NCBI RefSeq assembly: GCF_021735935.1
Contig: NZ_WMDZ01000001.1
Span: 1,240,001-1,304,000, forward strand
Origin: Sulfitobacter sp. M39
GTDB taxonomy: Bacteria; Pseudomonadota; Alphaproteobacteria; Rhodobacterales; Rhodobacteraceae
Direction of reading: 5' to 3'
Length of the DNA stretch: 64,000 bases
This document shows positions 1-9,029 of the stretch, in pieces; within the stretch, counting starts at the first letter, position 1, and every line of letters starts with the position of its first letter. Made by a program: the position numbers and the translations under genes. The notes beneath the pieces are model-generated. The model was not told the DNA's origin and made no database searches. It saw nothing but the letters and a program-made list of their open reading frames with translations.

Positions 1-1
1 G

Positions 2-781
2 ATCACGGGTGTCATCCATGCGATGATGCTACCGGTCCCCCCAATCTATGCAGGTTCGTTCGGCGAGCCAGGGCTGATCCTGCCAGACTCCTTCGTTGCA
101 GCCGATGCACCAAACGGCACTTTGGAGAGCTTGTTGGCCGCAGCCGAGGACGCTCTTCAAGAAGCCGGTGCCAAGATCAAACTGGCATCCTACGTGGCGG
201 ACAAAGTCTGGCGGACCGCGTTCGAGGCAAGCGGCTATGAACCTCTGACGCTTTATCTGTCGCGCAGCGACCTTGGCGATCAGGGAGTGCCCGCCGATGT
301 TCGACAAGCGAGGGAAGACGATGTTCCAGGTATCGTTGCCCGCAGCGCCGAGAACCGTCAGGTTCTTTTTGACATCGATCCGTTCTGGGAAATCCATCCC
401 GAAGCTGATCCACGGTTTTCAGCCTGGATGACGCGGAGTTTAACTCTCCGAGATCGGGACATGATGGTTCTGAGACCGTCCGAGGACTTGCAAGGCTATA
501 TCATCGCACAGCCCGCCTCACGGCTGCACTTTCCCCCTGCCCACGACATCACGGGGACGGGTGTGATTGACGATTACTACCACTCTGAGCTGGCCAACCC
601 GGCGGCTCTCGACCACGGTGGTGAAGGTGCGAGGGCGCTATTGCGAGCGGCTGAGGCGGCATTTGCCAACCGTGGGATAGGAGCCGCCTTTGTCGTCTGT
701 CCGGCAGGTTGGGCTTCTAAGATTGAGTTGCTGGAATCTGCGGGTTACGAAACCGCGATGGTCTGGTCTATCAAGCGATAG
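2..781 (+). CDS. GNAT-family acetyltransferase, 5' end outside the window
   Basis: The frame is open from the first bases of the window, so the ATG at 23 is probably internal and the gene starts upstream. The C-terminal half has a GNAT-like layout: an opening REDD segment after residue 95, then a Gly/Ala-rich helix around residues 200-215 and a terminal 'ESAGYE' strand typical of the acetyl-CoA fold. The N-terminal 85 residues look like the end of a second GNAT-like unit ('FEASGYEPLTLYLSR'), suggesting a tandem-GNAT protein. Function is acetyl transfer to an unknown small molecule or protein. No partner gene is visible. Followed by a gap without genes. The family call is by motif only; the substrate is unknown. 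Confidence 0.65.
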   Translation: MTGVIHAMMLPVPPIYAGSFGEPGLILPDSFVAADAPNGTLESLLAAAEDALQEAGAKIKLASYVADKVWRTAFEASGYEPLTLYLSRSDLGDQGVPADVRQAREDDVPGIVARSAENRQVLFDIDPFWEIHPEADPRFSAWMTRSLTLRDRDMMVLRPSEDLQGYIIAQPASRLHFPPAHDITGTGVIDDYYHSELANPAALDHGGEGARALLRAAEAAFANRGIGAAFVVCPAGWASKIELLESAGYETAMVWSIKR

Positions 782-1159
782 CATCTGCAAAGCAGCCTTT
801 GGAGTGTTGTGCAGCATCGGTGACTGTGGGCTCAAAGAAGACGGTAGCTGCAACAAGCCCTTAGGTCCGCAATGCGGACAAAGCTGCCGTTCGGCGCTGT
901 CATGCAGACGACCGCTTCATCCGAAAACCGCGTGCATGTTGTGAAAACGGAAAGTGTTAGGCGGTTTTGAACCAACTCAAGTAAGGCTGTCTTGATATGG
1001 ACATTCAGGACGTGCCGCTGGAAATTTGTAGTGCAGCAAGGTGCGTTGCGTCGGAGAAGATGTCAATTTGGCCAATAGGGCGATGAGCTTGCCGAACTTG
1101 CCTCGGTAGGAATGATTTGGCATGCATAGATCAACCGATCGGATAAGAGGTCGATATCT
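782..1159. other. Gene-free stretch
   Basis: I see no credible gene. The stretch carries a 15-bp palindrome at 865-879 (GTCCGC-aat-GCGGAC) and text that resembles decayed coding sequence. Short open frames here have no start signal or recognisable product. Confidence 0.5.
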
Positions 1160-1564
1160 ATGAAAAAGTTCATATGGTTAGTTTCTGGCATCGTCGTATT
1201 GGGAGGCGCAGTTGCTTCCTGCTCAAATAACGAACGCCTCTTATGCTTAAATCCAACAGGCTATTGTGGGGGAAGCAGCACGCCGGACCCTGATCGCATC
1301 GGGGGGCCGCCGTGGTTCCTTTGGCAATCCAGCGCCGAGGAAAGATTGGCGTATTACCGTGAGGAATGCTCAACCAGCACCATGCCGATGCCCTCCAACG
1401 ATGTGACGACATGTGCGCTTGAGCGCATTAAGTATCAGACCCATTCAAATTGCGTTCAGTATTATCTGCCGCCGACCAGGCCCAAGGACGCGGCAGAGGA
1501 AGCGCAGCGCAACACGGCTTTTGAACGCTGCAAGCGCGATATTCTTGACCAGCATGGATTGTAA
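1160..1564 (+). CDS. Small predicted lipoprotein, unknown function
   Basis: A 134-residue protein with an N-terminal Lys pair, a hydrophobic stretch (residues 4-17) and a lipobox ending in Cys21 (GAVASC), so it should be lipidated and membrane-anchored. The mature part is rich in Cys (several after residue 21) and polar residues and has no motif I recognise. A purine-rich stretch (AAGAGG) sits about 13 bases before the ATG, a rather long spacing. It stands alone between two gaps. The lipoprotein call is supported by the signal; the role is unknown. Confidence 0.6.
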   Translation: MKKFIWLVSGIVVLGGAVASCSNNERLLCLNPTGYCGGSSTPDPDRIGGPPWFLWQSSAEERLAYYREECSTSTMPMPSNDVTTCALERIKYQTHSNCVQYYLPPTRPKDAAEEAQRNTAFERCKRDILDQHGL

Positions 1565-1714
1565 CAATTGATCGGTGCCGTAAACGGCCCAGACCGTCCA
1601 TTCCCAAGTTGTGCCGACGCCGCAGCGCAGGTGCAAAGGTGTGGAACGCGGACTTATGAGACCTTCGCAATCAGGCATCGCAGGTCCGCTTCCATCAGAG
1701 CAATTTTGATCCGC

Positions 1715-2560
1715 TCACTTGCCGATGGGTATCCATATCTCGATATCGCCAATCCCTGTTTTCGTATTGAAACCTTCGCCATAGCGTTCCAGCTGCGGTG
1801 CATCGACCGGTTTGTATTTCGCTTCTGGCAGCCAGTCAGTGAAGATGGCTTTCCAAGTCCGCCCGATCTCGGCCACATGGCCCTCGTGTCGGAAAACGGC
1901 ATAGGTTTGCGCGGCGACACGGAGGCCATCCAACTCTTTGGTGACATCCATGTATCGGCTGACTTCAACACCGGTGATGTAGTCGATATTGCCGTCGTCG
2001 TCGCTGTTGCAGAGCACACCAAAGGCCACATCTCCCTTTTGGTTGTCGATATTTCCGATATGCGCTTGAAATGCTTGCCATTGGGACGGCATCTGTACAC
2101 TCGTTTTGTCGTCGTAACGCTTCTTCAGCCCGACAATCACCATCGCATCACCCTCGATAAGCCGGGGGCCGGATAGATTAGCTGAAGTGTCTTTCTCGTT
2201 GTTGTCCATCTTAATTGGCTCCACTATTTTAATAGTCTCAAGGGAGGGGGTTCTTCGGAACTGGTCCGGCGTAATCCCGAACTGTTCTTTGAACGCCCGC
2301 GTGAATGCCTCGTGAGAGTTGTAACCTGCACCAAGTGCTACATCGAGAATGCCACTGGGCTCCATGACAAGCCGTTTTGCGGCTTCGCTGAGACGTCTGG
2401 CACGAACATACCGCATTACCGAGCGTCCCGCATAAATGCCGAATGCACGAACAAGATGGAATTTGGATAGCCCGGATGCCTGAGCTACATCGGCGAGCGA
2501 TATCTCGCTGCCAAAGTGCATTGCTATATACCAGACTGCTCTACCGATTGGGTTCATCAT
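1715..2560 (-). CDS. AraC-family regulator with GyrI-like effector domain
   Basis: A 281-residue transcription regulator. Residues about 8-105 form the two helix-turn-helix units of the AraC DNA-binding domain, with 'DVAQASGLSKFHLVRAF' and 'DVALGAGYNSHEAFTRAFKE', and 'GITPDQFRR' closing the domain. Residues about 130-281 match the GyrI-like/AraC effector-binding fold, which binds small molecules in the Rob/BmrR/SbmC group. The DNA-binding domain is N-terminal, as in Rob and unlike classical AraC. Start ATG at 2560 is preceded by a GAGAGAG purine run. It is transcribed away from the recombinase gene that follows. Target genes cannot be told from the sequence. Confidence 0.88.
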   Translation of the reverse strand: MMNPIGRAVWYIAMHFGSEISLADVAQASGLSKFHLVRAFGIYAGRSVMRYVRARRLSEAAKRLVMEPSGILDVALGAGYNSHEAFTRAFKEQFGITPDQFRRTPSLETIKIVEPIKMDNNEKDTSANLSGPRLIEGDAMVIVGLKKRYDDKTSVQMPSQWQAFQAHIGNIDNQKGDVAFGVLCNSDDDGNIDYITGVEVSRYMDVTKELDGLRVAAQTYAVFRHEGHVAEIGRTWKAIFTDWLPEAKYKPVDAPQLERYGEGFNTKTGIGDIEIWIPIGK

Positions 2561-2786
2561 TCTCTCTCACAAGCCACATTTAAGATGCAGGGTGTGGAAA
2601 GGGAATTCTTGACCGGAATTGCGGTGGTCCCGATCAGAAGAAATTGCTGAAGCGTTCTCGTACAAAACGCAGCATCCGCGACATCGGGCTCAAAGCCGAC
2701 CTCGGATGCGGCGCAGCATCATATGGTATGATGTCTTGTCAACGTCGGGTTGTCGATGTGGGAGGGCGTGGTGGATCGGAGGATCC

Positions 2787-3422
2787 ATCAGGGAAACATC
2801 AAACTTACCGGCCATCCGCGCCTTACGCCCAGCCTGGAACAAAGGCCGGATCGTCGGCCAGAAAAGGCCGCTCAAGCCCAAACACGTCTGGGCGATCAGG
2901 GTGCGGCTGGAATTGGCCGAGAACCACCGTGATCTGGCCCTCTTCAATCTTGCCATCGACAGCAAGCTGCGCGGCTGCGATCTGGTGAAAATGAGGGTGG
3001 TCGATGTTATGGCATCCGGCCAAATCAAGGAACGCGCGTCGGTTCTTCAGAGCAAGACCCAGAAACCTGTGCGCTTCGAAATCTCCGAAGGCACCCGTGC
3101 ATCGCTGGCAAGATGGATGCGGGAGCCGCTGATGGTCGGATCCGAATACCTCTGGCCTGGGCGTTTTCACGAACGGCTTCACATCTCTACCCGCCAGTAC
3201 GCGCGCATTGTGCGTGACTGGGTGACATCCATTGGTCTGGAGGCAAGTGCCTATGGCACGCACTCGATGCGGCGAACGAAAGTCACGCAGATTTACAAGA
3301 AAACAGGCAACCTAAGGGCGGTCCAACTGCTGTTGGGTCACACCAAGATGGACAGCACTGTCAGGTACCTCGGCGTCGAGCTTGAAGATGCGCTGGTGAT
3401 CGCCGAAGCTATCGAAATCTAA
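2787..3422 (+). CDS. Short tyrosine recombinase/integrase
   Basis: The recognisable protein of about 211 residues is a small tyrosine recombinase. Counting from codon 2787, I see the catalytic Arg62 (KLRGCDL), His159-x-x-Arg162 (HSMRR), His185 (LLGHTKM) and nucleophile Tyr194 (TVRYLG). It lacks a long N-terminal arm-binding domain. No ATG, GTG or TTG starts the protein at the expected place: the codon at 2787 is ATC, 4 bases after GGAGG (2778-2782). In-frame TTG at 2619 would add about 56 low-complexity residues that look non-coding. The start is therefore unusual, or the gene was silenced by loss of its start codon. A 13-bp stem hairpin follows the stop. Confidence 0.75.
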   Translation: MRETSNLPAIRALRPAWNKGRIVGQKRPLKPKHVWAIRVRLELAENHRDLALFNLAIDSKLRGCDLVKMRVVDVMASGQIKERASVLQSKTQKPVRFEISEGTRASLARWMREPLMVGSEYLWPGRFHERLHISTRQYARIVRDWVTSIGLEASAYGTHSMRRTKVTQIYKKTGNLRAVQLLLGHTKMDSTVRYLGVELEDALVIAEAIEI

Positions 3423-3423
3423 A

Positions 3424-3455
3424 CCGCTGGGCCGTCGCCACAGACGGCCCAGCGG
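3424..3455 (+). terminator. Strong hairpin after the recombinase gene
   Basis: Arms CCGCTGGGCCGTC (3424-3436) and GACGGCCCAGCGG (3443-3455) pair perfectly over 13 bp with a 6-base loop. No T-run follows, so it may be a non-canonical terminator or an RNA-stabilising hairpin. Confidence 0.5.
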
Positions 3456-3842
3456 ACTCTCAACAAGCAATACGTCCGCTGCGCTGCGGCCTGTCAAAGG
3501 AGACATTCGCTGCGGCGGTAATTACCAACGGCTTTCAATGTATCGCGATGACAAAACTTGCATCAGAAACAGCCAATTCGTCATAGAAACCTTTGAGCAC
3601 CCTCAATGGGATCGACCAGCGCATTGGCGCTACCCCCAGAACGCAACCGTTATCTGAGAACCAAGTCGAAGGTTTAAGGTCGCACTACATCGTCACATGA
3701 AATTCCCCTATCCCGAGTAAATGCGCGGTATTTTGTTGCAGTGACGAATAGGACGTTTTGCCCCCGAAATGTGCTCTGAATACCCAACACACCGGAACCG
3801 CAAGCTCACCGAAACACCTGCGGCTTTGTAAATTGTGACCAT
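3456..3842. other. Gene-free stretch
   Basis: No gene is visible. The region lies between the recombinase hairpin and the tail of the broken LysR gene and holds no RNA gene or repeat that I recognise. Confidence 0.45.
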
Positions 3843-4766
3843 GTCTCCAAGAGACCTGGTATCATGTCGACCAGCCAGATCGGTTTCCCAGCCGTTCGAT
3901 CAGGAAATCTATAATATTCTTGTTTTTGGGGTCAACACATTAGAGCGAGGGTGGATGAGCCATAGGACCGTCGCTTCGTTCAAGGACCGATCCGGCAGCA
4001 CACGGACCAAACTTCCAGCCGCAATTTCGTGTTCGACATTCCACAGCGAACTGATTGAAATTCCGACACCTGATACTGCCGCCTCGCGACGCGCGTCGCC
4101 GTCATCGACGATTGTGCGGCATGTCATGGTTTGCGGATTAAGTTTTACAATTTCCCCCTCGGTGCTGATCAATTCGCGGGGCTCAAGGGTGGACCACGCG
4201 ATGAAGCGGTGGTTCGACAGATCAGATGGTCACGTGGACGTACCGTGGGCATCCAGATAGCTTGGCGATGCACACAGAACGCGGGTGTCATCCGACAACT
4301 TCCGCCCTTTCAAACTGCTGTCCGCCAGCGGGGCACTTCTGAGGGCCAGATCAAAGCTGCCTTCGATAGTATCAAAACTCGTGTCCGACAGGCGCAGGTC
4401 CAGCGTCGGATCGGGGAAGAGGGTTTGGAATTCGGGCAGGAGAGGCATGATGTGCTGCTGCGCGAAACTGCTGGGCGCCGCAAAGCGCAACGTGCTTTTT
4501 GAGCCGACATCCCTGCCGCCAAGAGCCGCCTGTGCGGCCTCTGACCGCGCGAGAATTTCGCGAGCATTGGGTGGGAAATCCGCGCCCTCCAAAGACAATG
4601 AAACCTTGCGCGTAGTGCGCTGTAACAGCTCCACCCCAAGCTCGGTTTCCAACTTGGCAAGCCGGGTGCTTGCCACGGCAGGGGCAAGGCCGAGTTCACG
4701 ACCCGCAGCACTGATATTTAACCGCTCTCCCCCATCACAACCAGACGAAGGTGGATCGGTATCCAT
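3843..4766 (-). pseudogene. LysR-family regulator interrupted by an in-frame TGA
   Basis: Two minus-strand open segments (about 4233-4766 and 3843-4229) lie in the same frame and join into one LysR-type regulator. The first has the helix-turn-helix ('ISAAGRELGLAPAVASTRLAKLE') and the start of the co-inducer domain; the second continues it ('SDLSNHRFIAWSTLEP' onward). They are separated by a single TGA at 4230-4232, which a C-to-T change in CGA (Arg) would explain. The first ten or so residues also look scrambled compared with family members, as if two small frameshifts compensate. The 3' limit is approximate. It is divergent from the CmcJ-like gene, the usual LysR/target arrangement. Regulatory function is probably lost unless TGA is read through. 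Confidence 0.8.
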
Positions 4767-4767
4767 C

Positions 4768-4803
4768 AATTATACTCAAAATCAAAAAAGTGAACTCTAA
4801 TAT
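4768..4803. promoter_or_regulatory. Probable LysR operator, copy 1
   Basis: The intergenic space between the broken LysR gene and the CmcJ-like gene holds AATTAT-(A)-CTC-(A)-AAATCA-(A)-AAAA-(G)-TGAACTCT. The same string with only scattered changes recurs at 14052-14087 before the MDR oxidoreductase gene. Position beside a LysR start is typical of a LysR recognition/activation region. Binding is inferred. Confidence 0.55.
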
Positions 4804-4923
4804 CGGCAGTTTACCCCAGAAAACGCAAGGCATAAATTGCTCTTCAACAGACAAGACATCAGGTCGGCCCGTTGCCAATTTCCCCAAGCGTCGAGGCAAG
4901 ATCATGTTGAGAAGGAGTTTCTG

Positions 4924-5700
4924 ATGACACAGACCGGAACCGTAAACTACCACGTCCACAAGCCGTTTCGACAGGCGTTTGAAATTGATGTGGACGGCAT
5001 TGCCGGCAACTTGATCGAGCCGGAGTTTTCATCCGCCCAGATCGCGCTGCTGGATCAACGGAACGGCGAAGCCACCACGGAGTTTGCAGAAGACGGATTT
5101 GCCTTTGCCAACTCCCCGACGGGTATATCGGATTTCAAAGGTGGCCATTGGCAAAGCCAATATGATGCCGAACTGGCCGATCTATTGATGCAGGAAGTCG
5201 GCGCAAAAGAGGTGATCACCTTTGACCACACGGTTCGCGTCGACGACCCGGAGGCCAAGCGCCGCCCGGCGCGCCATGTCCACAGCGACTATAGCCGCGA
5301 AGGTGCGCAGAAACGCCTTGTGGATATTCTTGGCCCCGAGACGGCCAATGAATGGGCGCAAGGTCACTATGCCTTTATCAACACTTGGCGCCCGATCGCG
5401 AACCCGATCAACTCTGCACCTCTTGGCTTTGTTCGTCCGTCGACTGTTAAGGAAGCGGATTGGATCATAATCGACCTGATCTACCCCGATCGCAAGGGAC
5501 AGGTTATGGGGCTCGCAAAAGACGCTGCGCACGAATGGATTTACCGCTCACGGATGACGCCTGACGAGGTCGCTTTTTTCAACATCTACGACAATTCCGG
5601 CCGCCCCTGTGTGGGCCACAGTGCGATTGATTTGGTCGAAGACCCGACAGTCACGACACCCCGCCAAAGCCTCGAGAGCCGTACGTTGGTTCGCTATTAA
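4924..5700 (+). CDS. CmcJ/NvfI-like oxidoreductase
   Basis: A 258-residue protein resembling the CmcJ/NvfI and asaB-type group, related to the cephamycin 7-alpha-methoxylase P8 chain and fungal desaturase-like proteins. Marks of that family are 'RRPARHVHSDYS' near residue 115, the 'NTWRPI' segment near 155 and the C-terminal 'YDNSGRPCVGHSAID'. Family members are thought to use a non-haem iron-like site, but the reaction here is unknown. The chosen ATG follows GAGAAGGAG at 6-8 bases; an upstream in-frame ATG at 4837 lacks this. It is followed by an SDR gene after 42 bases and probably shares its transcript. The LysR-type operator lies upstream. Confidence 0.75.
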   Translation: MTQTGTVNYHVHKPFRQAFEIDVDGIAGNLIEPEFSSAQIALLDQRNGEATTEFAEDGFAFANSPTGISDFKGGHWQSQYDAELADLLMQEVGAKEVITFDHTVRVDDPEAKRRPARHVHSDYSREGAQKRLVDILGPETANEWAQGHYAFINTWRPIANPINSAPLGFVRPSTVKEADWIIIDLIYPDRKGQVMGLAKDAAHEWIYRSRMTPDEVAFFNIYDNSGRPCVGHSAIDLVEDPTVTTPRQSLESRTLVRY

Positions 5701-5742
5701 AGTGCGCCCACCCGCGCCTTGCTTAACTAAGGAGACATTCAC

Positions 5743-6525
5743 ATGACCAAGACAATTCTTATCACAGGCGCGACGGACGGGATCGGCCTTTTGACTGCCA
5801 AGACGCTGGCCGCTGAGGGCCATAACGTCCTGTTGCACGGGCGCAGCGCGGGCAAGCTGGAAGCCGCCGCGCGCGAGGTCGGGGGCAATCCGGAAACGTA
5901 CCGCGCGGACCTTTCGCGGCTGGACGATGTTAACGCCTTGGTGGCAAATGTTGGTGCCAAACACGACACCCTGGATGTGTTGATCAACAACGCCGGGGTT
6001 CTGAAAGTGCCGAACACCCAGACTGACAGCGGACTGGACGTCCGTTTCATGGTCAACACAATCGCGCCCTGGGCTTTGACCATCGGCCTGTTGCCGATCA
6101 TCCCGAAAGACGGTCGCGTGGTGAGCCTTTCCTCAGCCGCACAAGCCCCTGTCAACATAAATGCCCTGCGCGGCAAGCAGCAGCTTGGCCACAACGAAGC
6201 CTACGCGCAAAGCAAGCTTGCGTTGACAATCTGGTCGCAGGAATTGGCGCGCGAACACCCCGATGGCCCGGTTTTCGTCTCGGTCAATCCGGGATCTCTT
6301 TTGGCCACGAAGATGGTCAAGGAATCCTATGGGATGGCGGGCAACGACCTGCGGATCGGGGCAGATATCCTGCGCCGCGCGGCGGTGTCAGATGAATTCG
6401 CCAATGCCTCGGGACAGTATTACGACAACGATGCAGGACGCATCGCACGGCCCCATCCCGCAGCCGCAGACCGCGCACATGTCGCGCAACTGATGGCGGC
6501 TATTCGTGAGCTGGGTGGCGCATAA
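5743..6525 (+). CDS. Short-chain dehydrogenase/reductase (SDR)
   Basis: A 260-residue NAD(P)-dependent oxidoreductase of the classical SDR type. The cofactor loop TGATDGIG is at residues 8-15, INNAG at 81-85, the active Ser lies in 'SLSSAAQ' near 130, and Tyr154/Lys158 form YxxxK in 'YAQSK'. His32-Arg34 after the second strand hints at NADP preference. AAGGAG sits 8 bases before the ATG. It follows the CmcJ-like gene closely and likely works on the same unknown substrate, reducing or oxidising a carbonyl/alcohol. A GAF-Fis regulator follows on the same strand. Confidence 0.88.
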   Translation: MTKTILITGATDGIGLLTAKTLAAEGHNVLLHGRSAGKLEAAAREVGGNPETYRADLSRLDDVNALVANVGAKHDTLDVLINNAGVLKVPNTQTDSGLDVRFMVNTIAPWALTIGLLPIIPKDGRVVSLSSAAQAPVNINALRGKQQLGHNEAYAQSKLALTIWSQELAREHPDGPVFVSVNPGSLLATKMVKESYGMAGNDLRIGADILRRAAVSDEFANASGQYYDNDAGRIARPHPAAADRAHVAQLMAAIRELGGA

Positions 6526-6591
6526 AAGCATCCCAAAACATTTGCCGATCAAGGGGATTACGCACTAAGATAAGAGTCGGGAGGAGATTTG

Positions 6592-8460
6592 ATGGGAGGT
6601 TTCATTACCTCAAATCAAACGGATGCGATTGCCGCATCTTGGGATCGGTGTGCGCGGCAGTATAAACTGCGGCACGATGCTGGGCGACCTATCCTGCGCT
6701 TGCAGTCCTCCGAAGTCGCCCCCCGACTTGAACAGATCGTCGAGAGCACCGGCGGCAGGCAGGGCTTCTTTCAACATCTCGCTTCGGTCGCGGGCGAAAT
6801 CGGTCATTGTCTGGTGGTCACCGACGCCGATGGCGTCTCTGTTCGGATTGAACATAGCGGGGCGACGAGCGGCTCTGACGGATGGAATGGCATCGCGCTT
6901 GGATCGTGTTGGGACGAGCGCGTGGCCGGTACAAACGGCGTATCCATGGCCTTGCGGACGGGCCACGCAATCACTGTGCGCGGTGCGGATCATTACTTTT
7001 CGACGCTCAGGCAGTTTGCCTGTACAGGCGTTCCGGTGCTGGATGCAAACGGGGGGCTGATTGGTGCCATAAACCTGGTCTCGGTCGATCGGGGCAATCG
7101 CGCGGATTATCTGTTTGGGCAGCAGCTGTTGGCGAAGACCGCGCATCGCATTCAGCGCAACCTGTTTGAAAAGGAGTTTATCGACGCGATGCTTGTGACG
7201 GTCTCGCGTGGAGGGCGTGATCACGTCCTGTCCGAAGATGCACTGGTCGCCGTGAACGAGGCAGGGATGATTATTGGTGCCACTTCGACCGTTTCTGCGA
7301 GTCTTGACGGCGCAAACGCGACATCGCTGAAGGGTCAGGCGTTCGAGGCGATCTTTAACGTCGACAGCAACCGGCTGGTGAATGTGCCCGAGAGGGTACT
7401 TTCGATGCCCGTCAATCATGGGGCCGCCGTGAACCTGACGGTTGCTTTGCCAAGGGCCGCCACACCTCAACGCGCGTCCAAGCCGCAGCCGCCCAGCTTT
7501 TCGCGCAAACGGCGCTTGGCACCATCGCTACAGCAGTTGGCGACCGGAAGTCATAGCATGGCTGCCGCCTGTCGCCGTGCGCGAACCATGTTGGAAGACA
7601 CAGCTATGCTGCATCTGGAAGGCGAAACCGGAACCGGGAAATCCGCGCTTGTGGCCGCATTGCTGCAAACCGATGCCCCTGACGCACCGGTTTTAGATCT
7701 GGATTGTGCGACGCTTGGCGACTGTGACACCGACACAGACCATTTGCGCAGGGTCATTGAGCAAGCCCGCGTCGTTTCAAGAATGTCCTATGGCAAGGGC
7801 GTCCGCGCTACCTTGGTGTTTGACAATGTGGACGAGTTGCCGCGCACTTCGCAGGCAGAGCTGCGACGTTTCCTGAATGAACAGGAAGAACACCGCCACC
7901 AAACGGATGACCATGGGCATGACAACCGCCTGCGTGTGGTTTCCACCAGCCGCAAACCTTTGATAGACGCCGTCAACGCGGGGCATTTCAGAGACGACCT
8001 ATTTTATCTTCTAACAGGCTCGAAGGTCTTCCTGCCCCCTGTCCGTAAGCGTGAACATCCCGAGGTTCTGGCCCAGGCCCTGTGCGCGCAGCTGACTGGT
8101 TGGAACGTCACCTTCAGTGCCGAGGCCAAAGATGCGCTTTGTCGCCTACCGTTCCATGGCAATGTCCGCGAAATGCGCGGCGCGCTTCAGAACGCATTGG
8201 CAACGGCACAGGACAACCGGATCAACCTGCTTGATTTGCAACAAGCCTGTGTTGGCGCTCCTCTGACCTCTGCGATACCGGAACCGGTTTGCGCCATTGT
8301 ACCCGCCAATCCGGTAACCGCCTATGACGAACGCAGCATGATCCTTGATGCGCTCGCAAACAGCCGATGGAATGTCAGCGAAGCTGCTCGCGTACTTGGC
8401 ATGGGGCGCGCAACGATTAACCGGAAACTGAAAATGTACGAGATCCGGCGGCCGACCTGA
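6592..8460 (+). CDS. AcoR-like GAF-AAA-Fis transcription regulator lacking GAFTGA
   Basis: A 622-residue regulator with a GAF-like sensor region (about 60-180), a linker, an AAA+ domain with Walker A GETGTGKS near 343 and Walker B-like 'TLVFDNVDE' near 407, and a C-terminal Fis-type helix-turn-helix ('NVSEAARVLGMGRATINRKL'). This is the layout of AcoR and relatives that control acetoin and related dehydrogenase genes. The GAFTGA loop that contacts sigma-54 is absent between Walker A and B, and the AAA+ core is shortened, so sigma-54 activation is doubtful. GAGGAG precedes the ATG at 6592. It converges on the dehydrogenase operon; the palindrome at 12841-12865 is a plausible target. Confidence 0.85.
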   Translation: MGGFITSNQTDAIAASWDRCARQYKLRHDAGRPILRLQSSEVAPRLEQIVESTGGRQGFFQHLASVAGEIGHCLVVTDADGVSVRIEHSGATSGSDGWNGIALGSCWDERVAGTNGVSMALRTGHAITVRGADHYFSTLRQFACTGVPVLDANGGLIGAINLVSVDRGNRADYLFGQQLLAKTAHRIQRNLFEKEFIDAMLVTVSRGGRDHVLSEDALVAVNEAGMIIGATSTVSASLDGANATSLKGQAFEAIFNVDSNRLVNVPERVLSMPVNHGAAVNLTVALPRAATPQRASKPQPPSFSRKRRLAPSLQQLATGSHSMAAACRRARTMLEDTAMLHLEGETGTGKSALVAALLQTDAPDAPVLDLDCATLGDCDTDTDHLRRVIEQARVVSRMSYGKGVRATLVFDNVDELPRTSQAELRRFLNEQEEHRHQTDDHGHDNRLRVVSTSRKPLIDAVNAGHFRDDLFYLLTGSKVFLPPVRKREHPEVLAQALCAQLTGWNVTFSAEAKDALCRLPFHGNVREMRGALQNALATAQDNRINLLDLQQACVGAPLTSAIPEPVCAIVPANPVTAYDERSMILDALANSRWNVSEAARVLGMGRATINRKLKMYEIRRPT

Positions 8461-8670
8461 AGCAGGCCGGCCCACCGTCTCGTAAATAAGGACCGCCTGT
8501 CAAGGGCGACCGGAGCGCGTTGCTGCGTCATTTCGCCGAGCCTCACGTGCGAGGTGTGATAGAGTACAGATCACACTCACATTGTGGGTTTATTAGGCTT
8601 TTCTTGGCGTTCTCACAGGCCGTCGGCAGGAGCGGAATTCGCAAGGACACCGCTGGGTATCTTAAGGTGC

Positions 8671-8973
8671 TCAGGCAAGCTCGTCCTTGCCGTCGATGAT
8701 GAAATGAACGCTGGTCGATCCTTTGTGGCGGGCCTCAAGATAGGGTGCGTAGTCCGGATCGTTCACGAAATCGCGGGCGGCTTGCGCATCCGGCCATTCA
8801 AGGATCACGCGCAGGGCTGCGGGCTGGTCTGCCCCCTCGACCTGTTCGTGGCTGGTTGTGCGCGCAATATACTTGCCGCCATGTTTGGCGATGATCTTGC
8901 CGACCGGCTCGATATAGCCGGGTATCCAGCTGTCGTCGGTGGGTGTCACGGCCAGAACTGAATAGGCTGTCAT
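8671..8973 (-). CDS. DUF1330 family protein
   Basis: A 100-residue protein of the DUF1330 dimeric alpha/beta-barrel type, recognised from 'GGKYIAR' (residues 33-39), 'ALRVILEWPDAQAARDFVNDPDYAPY' and the C-terminal strand. Such proteins are often small enzymes or accessory proteins next to catabolic genes; no reaction is established. It is downstream of the lipoate ligase-like gene by about 56 bases, so it may be the last gene of the dehydrogenase operon. Start ATG at 8973 is preceded by GAGGAGGAACC. Confidence 0.8.
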   Translation of the reverse strand: MTAYSVLAVTPTDDSWIPGYIEPVGKIIAKHGGKYIARTTSHEQVEGADQPAALRVILEWPDAQAARDFVNDPDYAPYLEARHKGSTSVHFIIDGKDELA

Positions 8974-9029
8974 GGGTTGGTTCCTCCTCTTTGGTATCGA
9001 TTACCCTTGTTGTTAACGCGGGTTTGGGT

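Noticed and set aside
3909..4172. Separate 87-aa gene starting with TTG
   Set aside because: It is in frame with, and continues, the LysR protein upstream of the TGA.
6610..7470. Minus-strand 286-codon frame opposite the GAF-Fis regulator
   Set aside because: Shadow of a gene with clear domains.
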